Origin: Arachnopeziza araneosa
Taxonomy: Eukaryota > Ascomycota > Leotiomycetes > Helotiales > Arachnopezizaceae
DNA: 64,000 nucleotides
Assembly (NCBI GenBank): GCA_003988855.1
Contig: QYAI01000071.1
Coordinates: forward strand, 170,088-234,087
Direction: 5' to 3'
Below the pieces are notes generated by a model. The model worked only from the letters and a program-made list of their open reading frames with translations. It had not been told where the DNA came from and did not search any database. Positions 34,209-45,916 of this stretch are shown here, in pieces. How positions within the stretch are numbered: the first letter of the stretch is position 1; every line of letters begins with the position of its first letter. The position numbers and the translations under genes were made by a program.

Positions 34209-34856
34209 TCAATTGGCGGCGAGCGAAATGGGAATGCACTTACCTGAAGCCTACCAACTTCCAAACAAAAGATAGAACAACGTCAACGGCGTCTCTGAAA
34301 TCACGGACGCTCCCCTGGGACCGGGTTTCCTTCTTGTATACCAAAGGAGGTTGACCATTTCTGATCTTGTGATGATCCACCCGACATTGTGAGAACACGA
34401 GTTGGGTGAACATCCAATGTTCAGTTGGGTTGGGGAAAGATGATCCCTGATATTAAGAAGAGGCATGGTTCATCTCATCAGGACTGCAGCGCAATCAAAG
34501 ATTAATGAAAAAGGGAGAATAAGCATAAAGAAGCGAATGGATAAAGCAGGCCGGTGTTCTTAAAATAGAATACGTCCGAGGACTGGGTCTGGACGAGGAA
34601 AGTTTTCATCTATTGGGTTTAGCCAGATGCCGAACCTGCAGGCTGATTCGAGCACTTCAACCCGTGAAGAGGCGATTTCCCTCTTGGCCCCGAACTTTTG
34701 AAGCGAAAGGGGAAGGCCAACGCCCTGAAATCCTGGGCGAGGGATAGATTAGGGGCCAAATATATGCTGTCAAAGGGAATTGGGCATGGATTGAGGTGCC
34801 GGGGTCCATTTGACCAGATTCGCGATCTCTTGATTGACGTCGCAATATCTCCCAAG
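34209..34856. other. Intergenic
   Basis: About 0.65 kb holding the promoter of the repeat protein (minus strand, leading away left) and the 3' flank of the amidohydrolase. No convincing gene seen. Confidence 0.4.
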
Positions 34857-35992
34857 CTAGACCGAGTTCCCCGCCACTCGATATACCACACACAAACTTC
34901 CTCCTCCGGGCGGCCCTTGGCCCTCAGCGCCTCCGCTCACGTAGACCTGCGTGTCGCCGGTCAACCCCCCAACTAGCCCGCCAACAGCCGCTCGAGCATG
35001 GCGCGTGCTATGGACATCGCTGTCCGTGTTCATCGTATGCCTGTGGCCCCTGATATTACCCGACTCTGAGGCTTCCGCTTTCACAAACACTTGCACCACT
35101 CGTCCTTGCTCCCTCTCGACTTGATCCAAAATTTTCAAGATGGTGCCTGCATCGATGGCATCATCCATGTACCCAGATGTTGCACGTAGAGCCCCGCTGG
35201 AGGGGTCGGATGCTATTATAAGAATGTGGCAATCATCTAGCTCGGCTCCGGAACTACAACTGGCCTTGCTGCTCCAGCAACTCCCATTCCGCATTGCTTC
35301 ATCGAGACTACTCTCATGAATCTCCCCCAGGCCAAGCGCGATTCCAACGGCTGAAGCGTACCGAGATTTGGCCATAGATTCGTAGGTATCTGTCGTGACG
35401 GCTTTCCTTGACGCTTTTTTGATTACCTCAATCTTTGTGGAGGTTAGAAGCGGACACTTGATCAATACGAGGTGGACCTGGTCAGCGTGGAGGCGATTTT
35501 CTTCCAGTAATTTCTGGACTGATATAGCCACTTGTTGAGCATGCTCCATTGTCCCAATCTCATGTGGCTCGAGTAGTCTGGACCTTCCGACGACTGCTTG
35601 AAGTCCCGTCTCCTTTGAGTCTTGGACGATGAAGGTTACATGTGGACTAAGCACACCTAATCACTCAGCTTATACATTAGTACAGAGTAGGTCAACTTTA
35701 CCTTCCGTGCCGCCGGAGAATACGGTGACTGATGACTCGGGGATGAGTGGTTCCCAGACATGTGTGCTCAATGTTCGGGAGAAATCGTTGACACAACCAT
35801 TACCTTGGACCTAGTCAGCCGAGCTCGGATTTCCATGTGAAGAAGAGTACCTTCAGATTTTCCAACGACGGCTAGTATATCTTTGGCACTATATCCCGCG
35901 GCACCGAGAAGTTTTAGAGCCGACGTGTCCGCGGGTGAGGCCACTCCATACTTAAGGATGTTGATTGGAGGCATCTGGAGCTCGAGATCCAA
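34857..35992 (-). CDS. Ring-opening amidohydrolase, barbiturase / cyanuric acid hydrolase family
   Basis: Three exons, 35992-35851, 35803-35702 and 35656-34857, give 347 residues in phase; an in-frame ATG at 35974 is an alternative start. The family's three-fold repeated architecture is visible through its Ser-Lys motifs. Domain 1 ends AVVGKSEGNGCVNDFSR, domain 2 has RYASAVGIALGLGE and SKASCSSGAELDDCHI, and domain 3 has SVHSTRHARAAVGGLVGG and a terminal GGGSLCVVYRV. Known members open cyanuric acid or barbiturate rings in triazine or pyrimidine breakdown. The sequence cannot tell which substrate is used. The enzyme is probably cytosolic, and no linked pyrimidine or triazine genes are seen. 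Confidence 0.85.
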
Positions 35993-36486
35993 GTATAGTA
36001 GACTAGGAGATTCTCTTATATATGGTCTGGTATAAATATTCCAAGAAGAATGACTTGGTGCATTCTCCCACTTTTAGGTAAGCTAGCTGTAGACGGCTCT
36101 CTCACTGTCTTCCTTCTGCCGCCGCCTTCCGCCGACGGGCGGCATTTCTAGCGCACGGACTCTAGGGACGAGCAATTCGGCCAGCCTCACTTGTGGCGTG
36201 ATGGTTGTACATTTCAGCTATCTCTCTACAGGCAGCACATGCCTCGGTATATAAACCTACATTTTACCTCTAGCTAGTTTCAATAGATTGCAGGTAAGAA
36301 AATATCTAGCCAGTTAGTACCAGCGTAATGACCGAAATACTGTATACCTATCTTTCAGCTTACTCTGTTCATTTGGTCCCAGCAGTCCCGTGACTCCGCC
36401 GCTGAGGACTCAGCCACTGCCTGGGACGATCATGCGTTTTATTTTCAGTCTGATGGGATCATCCCTCAAACAACATCTCCGGAGTC
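35993..36486. other. Intergenic between divergent coding frames
   Basis: Promoter side of the amidohydrolase gene. It contains a pyrimidine-rich tract and CCGCCGCC-type runs near 36119-36142. No gene recognised. Confidence 0.4.
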
Positions 36487-37169
36487 ATGGACGTCGTTGG
36501 CACCGTCATTGCAGTTGTGACTCTCGTCGCTCAAGTTGCATCCAAACTCTCCGATATCTCAGGGAGCGAGCCAACACGCGTTGAAAATGGCTTGAAGCGG
36601 TTGGGTGAAGTCCTCGAAGGGCTTGAGGTTGACAACGACAAAACTCTCACCGATGTTATGAAAGACCTCCAGTTCGGGAGATGACGGATCTTTACAGCAC
36701 AGTTTATCCCTGCTATATGCCTCTCCACGACTTTGAAATATCCAAGACGTTGAGGGGGACTGCATCTGTTGGTCTAAGGCGAGCACCATTTTTGGATTCC
36801 AAGTGGCCCATTTCGATGGGAGCTGGAGGGTCAATAAGACAAAATATCATCAAAGATCAGCATCCTAAAATGTGGAACTGGGACGCTGCACAAGTCATCC
36901 ATGTTCAAATTCTCAACGCGGTTGCCTTTAAATCAGCAACGGGCTTCAGCCCACCCCTTCCGCCCATCTCATTCGAGGAATACACCCAAGCTCAGCTTCC
37001 ACTGCTGTCATTCTACTCAGTGGGAGAGGAGGGATTATCTTCACCACTTGCTCTCTCCGATCATTGGACTCAGACCATTGGGGAAATCGACCAAGAGCGA
37101 GGACTTCATCTTGGGATTCGGGTCAGAAAAGACAACGGCCCAGTCGTGTGCATGTCGTGCGAGCACTGA
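36487..37169 (+). CDS. Hypothetical protein, two overlapping frames (possible frameshifted gene)
   Basis: A 65-codon frame at 36487-36684 starts MDVVGTVIAVVTLVAQVASK and resembles the helical start of fungal STAND proteins. It overlaps, by an ATGA, a 162-codon frame at 36681-37169. The second frame has KMWNWDAAQVIHVQILNAVA and then TGFSPPLPPISFEEY, a pattern seen in an uncharacterised fungal family in which a late TGxxPPxxPI motif is followed by a GEID-like element. Whether these are one broken gene or two fragments cannot be decided. The 3' part could continue past 37169 in another frame. Confidence 0.35.
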
Positions 37170-38448
37170 CTCTGAGATTCTATCCTCCTGCCATGCCGCC
37201 ACATATTCTGCACCCGGTGCATAGAACTTTACATGACCAGGTTCACAAGCCTGACGTGCACATTCTGCAACGAACCGTGTTCGATGGTGAAGCTTTTTGC
37301 TGCTTCAACTACTGTAGATGCAGATCAGCGAGATAAACACGCAGCAGAGGTCAAAAGAACGGCGGGAGGCTATCTGTAATCCTCGCCTGTGGTATGCTGG
37401 GAAGACGGGGACGCTTGAAGATCTGTCCATCCATAAAAGTACTCGATGGAATGGAACATCGGCGTAATTCAGAGATGCGGGTTAGAATTCACGGTTGCGC
37501 AAGTCATTCGCCAGTGAGAGACAGATTTGCGTACAAAGGAAAGGGCATGAATGAGTCAGCCATGATCTCACTGCTGGTGATGTTATGAAAGGTAGGATAA
37601 AGTTGTAGGATTCCTCTGAGCATTAGGTGCGAGACCAGCAACCCAGAAGAGAGAGTAATCCAGGCGGTGGAGGAACGTTCCGCTCGTACCTTCGATGCCC
37701 TCTTGCTGCAGCTCTTCGGTGTTGGTTTTAAAATTGACTCTCTATGTTTCTGGTCGAGATAGAAACTTGAAGAAAGTAGCAATGGTTATATATTACATCA
37801 ATATTCTTAGCAGGCCCTCTGTTCAAGCGCCTCTTCTTCACTCTGTGTAACTTTTGGGGGGCATCAGACAGGACTCAAAGCGTAGAGACTGAAATACACC
37901 TAGGAAATCATATCCTGCCAGACTTCTGACAATACGAACACGAAAAAAAAACTGTGTGAACACGAAATTTCAATTCCAAAAGCAAACGAAAACGTTGCCG
38001 TCCCTAATCACGTTCATCGCAGCATGTATACCGGTAGTGGGCTGCGTAAGCTTTCAGGGTGGTTGGCGCTAGGGCGCCAGCCCGTCGCGAACTGATGACC
38101 CCACGAGCAAACCCCCTCCAAACGCAAAACACCATGCCCATATACAAGCCAGCCAGCCGGAAAACGGATCGCATTCTGGGGACTTCCCTCGGTTGCTGAT
38201 CCGCATCTCGTCATCTGTTATGCCAAGAGATTATCCGCGGTTCCAAAGGACTGGGAAGAACCTCAATCTGCAGCGAGAAGTGCACGTCACTCAACGCAAC
38301 AATGGAAGCCCATAAGTATATGGCATCTCTGCTGTGGCATGATTGCTATTTCTCCTGTCTCTTTCTTCTCTCTTTTCTTTCTTTCTTACGCCGGTTGGCC
38401 GCTTTCGTTCCTCTGTGCTCTATCGAAGTCCTATCAAACTTTTATAGA
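37170..38448. other. 1.3-kb stretch without recognisable gene
   Basis: Only short frames unlike known proteins. The right end leads into the xylanase relic. Confidence 0.4.
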
Positions 38449-39210
38449 ATGTATACCTCACTTCTGCTGCCTTTCCTCCTACCAACCGCGCACGCACAGC
38501 TTGACACACCAGCGAAATCAGCCGGAAGTAATTTTTACCAAGGGATTATTCAGAGCTGATCTTTCCAGGGACTCGAATAATCTGGAACAGCCACCGACAG
38601 CAACGAACTCACGGATACCGCATATCAAGTTGTTCTCGCAGGTGGTGATTTAGACAGATCACGCGAGGGGATTTGCAGAAGGTTGGCGGACTTTGGATAC
38701 ATTTTTCAGCTGCGAGGAGTCAATGGGTATAGTGGGATGTTATTGAACCCAGCGATGGCACATTTACATTTACGGATGGAGATGCCATCACCGCCCTTGC
38801 CAAACAGGACTCGCAGCTCATGAGATGCTACAATACAGTCTGGTACTCGCAATTACCTACATGGGGTATGCTCTACACTTTCCAAACCCCTCCGAAGCAT
38901 GGCTAATTTGATTTAGTATCTGGTGGAACATGAACAACGAACACCGCTCGAAATTATGAAGGATCATATCACGACTGAAATGACACATTACAAGGGACAA
39001 TGCTACGCGTGGGATGTGGTCAATGAAGTTTTCAACGATCAAGGTATACTTCGAATCGATATATGATAAAATAATTGGTCCTGAATACATTCGAATTGCT
39101 TTTGAAACTGTTGCTGCTGTGGATCCGGATGCGAAGCTATAAGATAACGATCACAGCATTGAATATGCTGGAGTAAAAGCTACGGCTGCATTAGAGCTTG
39201 TCAAGTAAAT
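38449..39210 (+). pseudogene. GH10 endo-1,4-beta-xylanase pseudogene, 3' truncated
   Basis: The relic starts with a secretory leader (MYTSLLLPFLLPTAHAQLDT). It then shows, in changing frames, GTATDSNELTDTAYQVV, WDVIEPSDGTFTFTDGDA, YNTVWYSQLPTW, CYAWDVVNEVFND (which includes the acid/base Glu of GH10), PEYIRIAFETVAAVDPDAKL and NDHSIEYAGVKATAALELVK. Several frame changes and stops separate these blocks, more than introns can explain. The C-terminal part with the nucleophile Glu (ITELDV in the family) is missing. A functional enzyme would have degraded xylan outside the cell. Confidence 0.85.
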
Positions 39211-39636
39211 AGATCTGCCTAGCTTCTCAATTGTCTTTCGATCTATCATCTCTACCGGAACTCTTTCCTCTCTCAGCTGACGGTAAGCGACTCGGGAGTC
39301 CGAGAATGCAAGTATTCATGGTTCCTGCACGTCGGCCGCCAAGATCCGTTACCACCGTTCTTCTGCATGGCATTATGTAAGCTTTTGATGGTCGTTTCAG
39401 GCTGTACTTTTGCTCCACGCTTCGAAATCATCATGCACGATCCCGAACAGCAAGCACATGTGCCATGATCTTTCTCCCTAGAAACTTCGGTTTTAACAAT
39501 GATGCAGGACTTGGTTTCCGGATCCGAAAGTTCGGCTCCGGTGTGAGGCATGGCGGTGTGATTTTCTGTATTTATAGAGAAGATACCTTTTAGAAATCTA
39601 GTGTTTACCTCACTCTGTGCCAAAGTCAATATCACA
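39211..39636. other. Intergenic, overlapped by one open minus-strand frame
   Basis: A 130-codon minus-strand frame covers 39273-39665 but looks non-conserved (Ser/Thr-rich with scattered Cys) and overlaps the SDR start. It is treated as the SDR promoter region. Confidence 0.35.
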
Positions 39637-40732
39637 ATGACCAACTCAACGAAATTTGACCCCACTAATCTCCCTGACCTCTCAGGCTATGTTGTGATGG
39701 TCACGGGAGGCCATTCTGGGATGTGAGTATCCTCATTCATGGATCGTCATACCTCACTTGATTTGATTCTGACTGCTCGAAGAGGGCTAGCAACCACCAC
39801 GGCTCTGGCGGCCAAAAACGCAGTGGTCTACACAGCTTCGAGATCTAGGTCGAGAGCTGAAGAAGCAATGGATGCGATCAAGGACAAGTACCCAAATGCT
39901 AAACTAGGCGTCGTTGAAATAGATTTGAGCGATTTGCGAAGTGTAAAGAAAGGCACTGAGGAGTTTTTGAGGTAATTGAGTGATGCTTGAAGATTTGCAT
40001 ATGAATCTTTTGCTGATCGGAGGTAAAGTAAAGAAAGCAGATTACACATCTTGGTTAACAACGCTGGCGTATGTTCCGCGGTGAGGGAGTGATCTTCTGC
40101 ACAGCTAATGGAATCAGATCATGTGCACACCGTATACTCTCACTCCTCAGTCAATCGAGCTTCAACTCGCCACAAATTATCTGTCTCACCACTACCTCAC
40201 CTCATTGCTCCTCCCCACCATGACCTCCACAGCCGCCGTCTCTCGCGCAGGCACCGTCCGCATCATCAATGTCTCCTCCGACGGCCACGCCAAACTCGCA
40301 CCCAAAACCGGCATCAACTTCGCAGACATGAACCTCGTATCCGCATCGATATGGACTCGCTACGGTCACTCTAAGCTCTGCAATGTGCTGCACGTGAAAG
40401 AGCTAGCCCGACGATACGGCGACCAGGGAATCACGAGCGTGAGCTTGCATCCTGGGACCGTTAAGACGGGATTGAGCGAGGGTCCAAGAGGGAGCACGCC
40501 GTTGTACAAGTTCATCCAGCCGCTGGTTGAGTTGGGTGCTCCTGGACCTGAGGGCGGAGCGAAGAATAGTCTCTGGTGTGCGGCGAGCCCTGATTTGAAC
40601 GCTGATGATAATGGAGCGTATTTCCTGCCTGTGGGGAAGAAGACGGCGGCGAGTAAGTGTGGCGAGGATGAGGAGATGGCGAGGAAGCTTTGGGAGTGGA
40701 GCGAGGAGAAGTTGAGGGAGCTTAGATTTTGA
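39637..40732 (+). CDS. Short-chain dehydrogenase/reductase
   Basis: Four exons, 39637-39722, 39783-39971, 40029-40068 and 40118-40732, give 309 residues in phase. Classical SDR landmarks are present. The cofactor loop TGGHSGIG is at 23-30, NNAG at 102-105, the catalytic Ser in INVSS at about 158, and YGHSK supplies Tyr187 and Lys191. The cofactor loop is followed by an Arg-rich stretch (SRSRSRAEEA) after the second strand, which suggests NADP(H). The family resembles fungal retinol-dehydrogenase-like or WW-domain-oxidoreductase-like enzymes. The substrate is unknown. The stop codon overlaps the 3' end of the truncated NACHT relic on the other strand. Confidence 0.88.
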
Positions 40733-42405
40733 GCATGACGCCAAGTTCTGGACAGCCTGCGGCGTATCTGGCCTGCGACAACAAAGTTGCTTGATTAACC
40801 GACCCAAGCATCTCCGCAGGATCCTGCTTTCCCGTGTCGCTGAAACTATAGTAGAAAAATGCGAGTGCGGTTTGTGGTTTTTGATCGTAGGCTTCTTTTA
40901 GATGTTTAATGATCGATGAACTGTACGAGATTCGTCAGATCCTCAAATCTCAAAAGAATAATCAACAAGACTGAAATTGAAAGTTTTTAATACCTCATCA
41001 CCGATTTCCCGGATCCCGCTAGAAATTTTGGTCAGTGTACGTTTACATCGTTCGTGATTAATCGCACCTTTTCCATGCAGCCAGAAAAGTGAATTTTGAG
41101 AAGTTTTCCACATTTCGAAATCCGTATTACGACGTAAAAGCCAGTTCCCGGTTTCCTCTTCATGTCGAGCACGAGCGAAATTATAATTCTCCGACGGATC
41201 AATGGAGGAGAGCAAGCCTAGTAATTTTGCCCTTTGCAAATCCCTTTGAGCATCCGCAACAGCTTTGCGAAGACTTGATGCATCACTGGTGAGAGTGACT
41301 AAAGTATGCATGCTCTCCCGATGTTGTTTTTCAAAGATCATACACTCTTCTTCATATTTAATATCTTTCCAGGCCCCACCAATGAAACTGAATGACGCTT
41401 CTTTGTCTTTGATATCAGCTAGAAGAGTCTCCCAATCATTCCACTTGACCATATCCATGGCGACTCTCAAGGCAGCGTTCTTGTCACAATAGCAGATGAT
41501 TGTGGCCTGAAACTTGAGTATCTCAACATAAAGTTCTTTCAATAAGTGCCTGTACTCTGAGTGGGCGTCTATAAAGATATCAGGCTTTTCACTCTCCCGT
41601 TCAGTTCAAGTTGACTCATAACGGCGACGGTAGAGTCCTTCCCGTATCGAATTTTGAATAACCAAACTTGAAATGTATTCGATTGAATTTGCGAGTGAGG
41701 TCATCTGTTTGGACGGATTTAGAAGAATCTGAAGGGTTCTCTCAGGAGCAGTTCACCTAGCTTAGGACTGGCGTACTTACAGGTAAAAGAAGGCCTACAC
41801 CCACCCAAGCAACGGATGCATAGGGGCTTGGGTTGACTGCTTCGTTGATATATTGATTTATCCAATTAATGGTGCTGGTTGCACGTTTTATCATGTCCCT
41901 GACCGCAATATCCGAGCCACCGAATTTCAACTTCCAAGTATTCTGGTTAACCTCTTCAGTCTTTAACCTAAGAATTATACTCATTCTGATACTTCCGTCC
42001 AACGGTTGAGGTCGTAAGCTCTGCGACGGAATCTGTAGCAGATTTTTCAGTCAGGGTCGTCAGGTGTTTTAACAGCAAAGCCTCGTAATCCTTCACAAGA
42101 GCCTTAGTTTCTTCTTTAACTTGCAAATCGTCGTAAGCTTCATTCCAGAGTTCACATATTGGCCTCAGCGTTCTATCCAGAACTTTGGCGTCATTCTGAT
42201 GAGAAATGATTTTGGGTGCTGAAGTATCGTTGAGTGTCACTACAGAGGCGAAGCTAGGTATAGGCTCTGAAGCTGATGTTTGCCCCGTGCTTGAAGTGCT
42301 GGTGGAAGCATGGGATAGCTTTTCTCGAGCATTTTTGCTCCATGGTAAATTGAGTCCCGATTTTGCAAAAGATCTGAAGTTAGTCCTGGGTTTCTTTACG
42401 CGCAC
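40722..42405 (-). pseudogene. Truncated NACHT-type NLR (NACHT_N domain plus P-loop only)
   Basis: The reading starts near 42405, though the true start is uncertain because the frame is open to about 42515. It follows the NACHT_N domain pattern: LWNEAYDDLQVKEETKALVK, SDIAVRDMIKRATSTINW, PYASVAWVGVGLLLP, HSEYRHLLKELYVEILKF and NYNFARARHEEETGNWLLR. Splicing gives FWLHGKAGSGKSVM, the P-loop, then ALAFFYYSFSDTGKQDPAEM. It then diverges and stops at 40724-40722, so most of the NACHT domain and all sensor repeats are gone. Two more lesions are visible: a one-base shift near 41992-41996 (VGRK versus SIRMSIILRLKTEE) and an in-frame TGA near 41606. A functional version would be a non-self receptor. Confidence 0.75.
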
Positions 42406-42515
42406 AGGTGTTGTGGATCTCTCTTCTTGCTCGAGAGTCGTTATTGAGTGGTGAGTAATAGGGTGGGAGTCCTTCAGCGTTGTCTTTGGACTCGATGTAT
42501 TCCTTAAAAAGATGC

Positions 42516-42882
42516 CATCTCATACGAGTCAAATTGGGTCGAGGTTAAATGAACAACGGGGTCGATGATGAAATATTATTATGTACAACAGAGGACACGA
42601 GGCTGTGTGGCAAGTTGGGCAGGAAGAGTAGTGCTGTGCCGCCGTGTCGGGAGTGTAGATGTGGCTGTGTGATGGAAGAACTGCGATCCTGAGGCCTCCA
42701 CACAAGTTATGCTTCTGAAAATAAGAAGTAGACTTTCTTGAACTTATTAGATTTGGTCGAACTAATTTTGACTTATTTACTATAGCTCTTTTGCTGTTTT
42801 ATTGGCACTGATCTTGGAAATTCATTTATGTAGCGACTTGATGATGTACTATACACAATAGCGGCACCAGGCGGCTGCTTAC
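42516..42882. other. Intergenic
   Basis: No gene seen. It separates the NACHT relic from the ankyrin relic. Confidence 0.35.
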
Positions 42883-43125
42883 CAATTTCGGAATAATCTG
42901 GGTAAAACAGCGATCCATTGTGCCGCAAAAGAAGGGAATCGTAAATCCATCAAGCTCCTTCTAGATCATGGAACAAATCTCACCAAAGTAGATGGAGATT
43001 TTCCCAGTTGCTAAAAAACTACTGTCATGTGCGCAGGAAAACGTGGATCTATAGAATACACTCAGTTAATTTTACGGGGAGTGAAGATGTTAGTGGGAAA
43101 GATAGCTGACGTTATGCTTCGCAGT
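42883..43125 (+). pseudogene. Ankyrin-repeat gene fragment
   Basis: Two ankyrin units are recognisable in different frames: NNLGKTAIHCAAKEGN followed by SIKLLLDHGTNLTKVDGD, then KTTVMCAGKRGSIEYTQLIL ending KIADVML. A TAA and a frame change separate them. Ankyrin tails of this sort are typical of fungal NACHT-ankyrin receptors. No nucleotide-binding part is attached here. Confidence 0.65.
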
Positions 43126-43530
43126 TAGGGATTACAAGACTTGAATGTAGAGACAATATATAGGACTTGAGTTGGAATGGGAAGCGATGGACAAAAACAT
43201 TATAATCCCTCATGGCCTGCCATTACGAGGTACCTGAACGTTTACTTTGATAGACGGGTCGCTGTTTTCTGCCGTGGTCATATTCGAGATCGATTCGCCG
43301 AGAAAATCGTTACTCATAAAGTGGTGAAGCAGAAACAACGTGCCACGTATCGTTGGGGGAAGTGGTTGGCTGATATGTGGACAAATCGTACGCGTCCGCT
43401 GCAGCTCAGCCAGCCACTTGACCCAGCTCCGCGTGATTATACTCCAACTTTTGTAATTCTCCCATATTCCCCGTGCAAAGTTTCCAAGCTTAAAAATATT
43501 TTGAACTGGTCTCTATTTTCACAGCCGACG

Positions 43531-45916
43531 ATGGCGAGTCTCGATTTTGTTCTTCCAAGCGAAGATTCTGCGCAAAACTCGGAGTGGGCGACGGAGAGCT
43601 CGGAAGAGGATGGGGAGTCTGACGAGGACGGGGTGAACGAGTTCTCGAAGAGCTTCAAGAGTACGATCATACGAGAACCTCCTCTCCTTCCCGTCCCGAC
43701 TAGCCTCAGACAACCCAACGACAAACTTTGCGATATCTGTCAAACGCTGGAACTAACTGCGAAACGATTCGTGGTGCTTCCCGATGACGCTGATGCAAGG
43801 AAGAACGCGCCTGACAGCATCGAAACTAACTTCGGCCTGGTCAGTGAAATTGTGAAGAGGTCATCATGTCCTTTCTGTCGGCTTGTTCTTGTTGCCGTCG
43901 GAGGAAAGGACAAAATCCCCCTCGAGGAAAACGGAGAGGCTACGACCATCACCATGAGCTGGAACACGGATGGACCGAAAGGAAATCCCGATGAACCATG
44001 GAACCACGTTCCCCAGATCCGCATCATTCGACCTTATTGCCAACTCGAGGGCGGTGGGTTTCTGAGAGGGACGAAGAGGTTGAACCTCTTTCCTGAGATT
44101 ACCCTACTGGCGAACGATGCTCCAAGTGAGGCGACGGAGAAGACGCTCTTCGTGCGGCCAATCTCTCAGGAGAAGATCGATTTTACGATGGTGAAGAATT
44201 GGCTCCATCTCTGTGAAGAGTGGCATGGTGAGGCGTGTGATGAGGTAGATATGCTGGGCACGGTTATGCATCCCGCCAGCGAGACACAGAAATTTCGGCT
44301 GATTGATGTCGTGGATCACTGTCTCGTATATGGAGAAACCAATTGCGTGTACGCAGCGCTGAGTTATGTGTGGGGACAAGTGCAAGTCTTGAGGACATTG
44401 AATGAGAATCTGGACAGATTGGAGCAAGTAGGCGCTCTTCAGCTGCCAGAGTTTTACGACCGCATTCCATGGACCGTCAGAGATGCTATGATCACGACTA
44501 GAGAGATTGGTCTAAGATATCTGTGGGTGGATAGTTTGTGTATTATTCAGGATGATATGACTGGACAGAAAGCGGATCATATTTCGAAGATGGATCTCGT
44601 GTATGGGAGCGCGTTCGTGACTATCATTGCGGCTACCGGGACTGATGCTAATTCTGGACTTCCGGGCGTACGGCCTGGAACAAGGAACTTTAGTCAACCA
44701 ATTGAAGAGATTATGCCAGGTCTGAGGCTAGCTTTTAAGCCTAGGATGGTTGATTACCTGGAGGGTTCGGTTTATGATACCAGGGGATGGACGTGAGTAT
44801 ACGTTGTTCGGTGTGCAATCAAAACTAAATAACTCTTTTAGGTTTCAAGAGAAGCTATTCTCTAGACGAAGTCTTCGGTTCATTGGGGGAGGCGTTGTTT
44901 TCAACTGCGGGAGAGCAAACGAATGGCGTGAGGATATCGTCTTTGAGAATGAGACGGGAATCATGGGCGATCTAACCATGCCCGATCAGCAGAATGATAT
45001 CGGGAAGATTGAGGGACTGATCCAATCGTACTCGGCGCTAAAGTTTACTTTTGACTCCGACATCTACTACGCGGTCACCGGAATTTCGAAATTCATATCG
45101 AGGGAGTTGAAGTCGAATCTGTGCCATGGTATCCCAGAAGCTTTTTTTGACTGGTTCCTCCTCTGGGAAAACTTGGAAGATCAAGTACGTCGAGCCAAGG
45201 CTCCTAGTTGGTCGTGGTCCGGTTGGAGTGGAGGTTCATGGTCGAGGATTTGGGACTGGTATACGAGAGATATGGAGAGGATTCGGAGGGCACAGCGGAC
45301 TCGCACTTGGATCATTTGGTACCACCGTACGGCGCATGACTCCAAGGAGTGTAGGCTTGTCTGGAGTCACAATCGCCAATCTGCTATGGGCCACCCACGA
45401 AACTTTTATGGGGGAGATGTTCAAAATCGTTTCAAACTTGACTGCTCCATGACGCGTCCCACACCGAGGACTTTGGTTGGTGCGCCTGAATATTTTAAAG
45501 ATACCCTCAACCCACATCCTGGGTCGGGTTTCTTACAATTCTGGACCGTGTCGGCTACATTCCGACTTGATTCTCCCACAACTCTAGAAAATGACCGCGG
45601 CCCAGTGAAAACAGATATTCGCTTTGGGATCTTCGGGAAAGACAAGGAACAGCTTGGCAATATCTACGTGAGCAAGAACTGGAGGTCGGGGCAGGTGCCT
45701 GGAGAGCACGAATTTATACTTCTTTGCGAAGGTCGAGATGAGAGGGTGGAGCATGGTAAAAATCCAGACCATGGGGCCGGTTGGAGGTACAAGCTGATGC
45801 TGGTGGAATGGAATGGCGTGTGGGCTGAGCGAGTTTCGGTTGGATCAATTGAGAAAAGCAAGTTGGATCAGGCATTGGGTCAGGGACCTGTCTGGAAAGA
45901 GATCATTTTAGGATAA
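43531..45916 (+). CDS. HET domain protein (heterokaryon incompatibility), intact
   Basis: Two exons, 43531-44792 and 44842-45916, give 778 residues. The frame is open upstream to 43177, but MASLDFVLPSEDS at 43531 is the likelier start because the extension is unlike other HET proteins. An acidic Ser-rich leader precedes a Cys-bearing segment (LCDICQTLEL, SSCPFCRLVL). The HET core has YAALSYVWG (about residues 274-282), RYLWVDSLCIIQDD, MDLVYGSAFVTIIAATG and VYDTRGWTFQEKLFSRR. APSWSWSGWSGG and a C-terminal beta-rich region follow. The layout is that of the large fungal HET-only family. The domain is related to TIR-type cell-death effectors. No lesion is seen, unlike the other HET copy in this window. 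Confidence 0.9.

Noticed and set aside
36678..36690. ATGA overlap at 36681 as translational coupling
   Set aside because: Coupling of this kind is a prokaryotic arrangement. In a fungus a frameshift or chance overlap is more likely.
43177..43530. Upstream extension of the intact HET protein by 118 residues
   Set aside because: The frame is open, but the added sequence is basic, unlike HET leaders, and begins right after the ankyrin relic. The ATG at 43531 gives the usual acidic leader.
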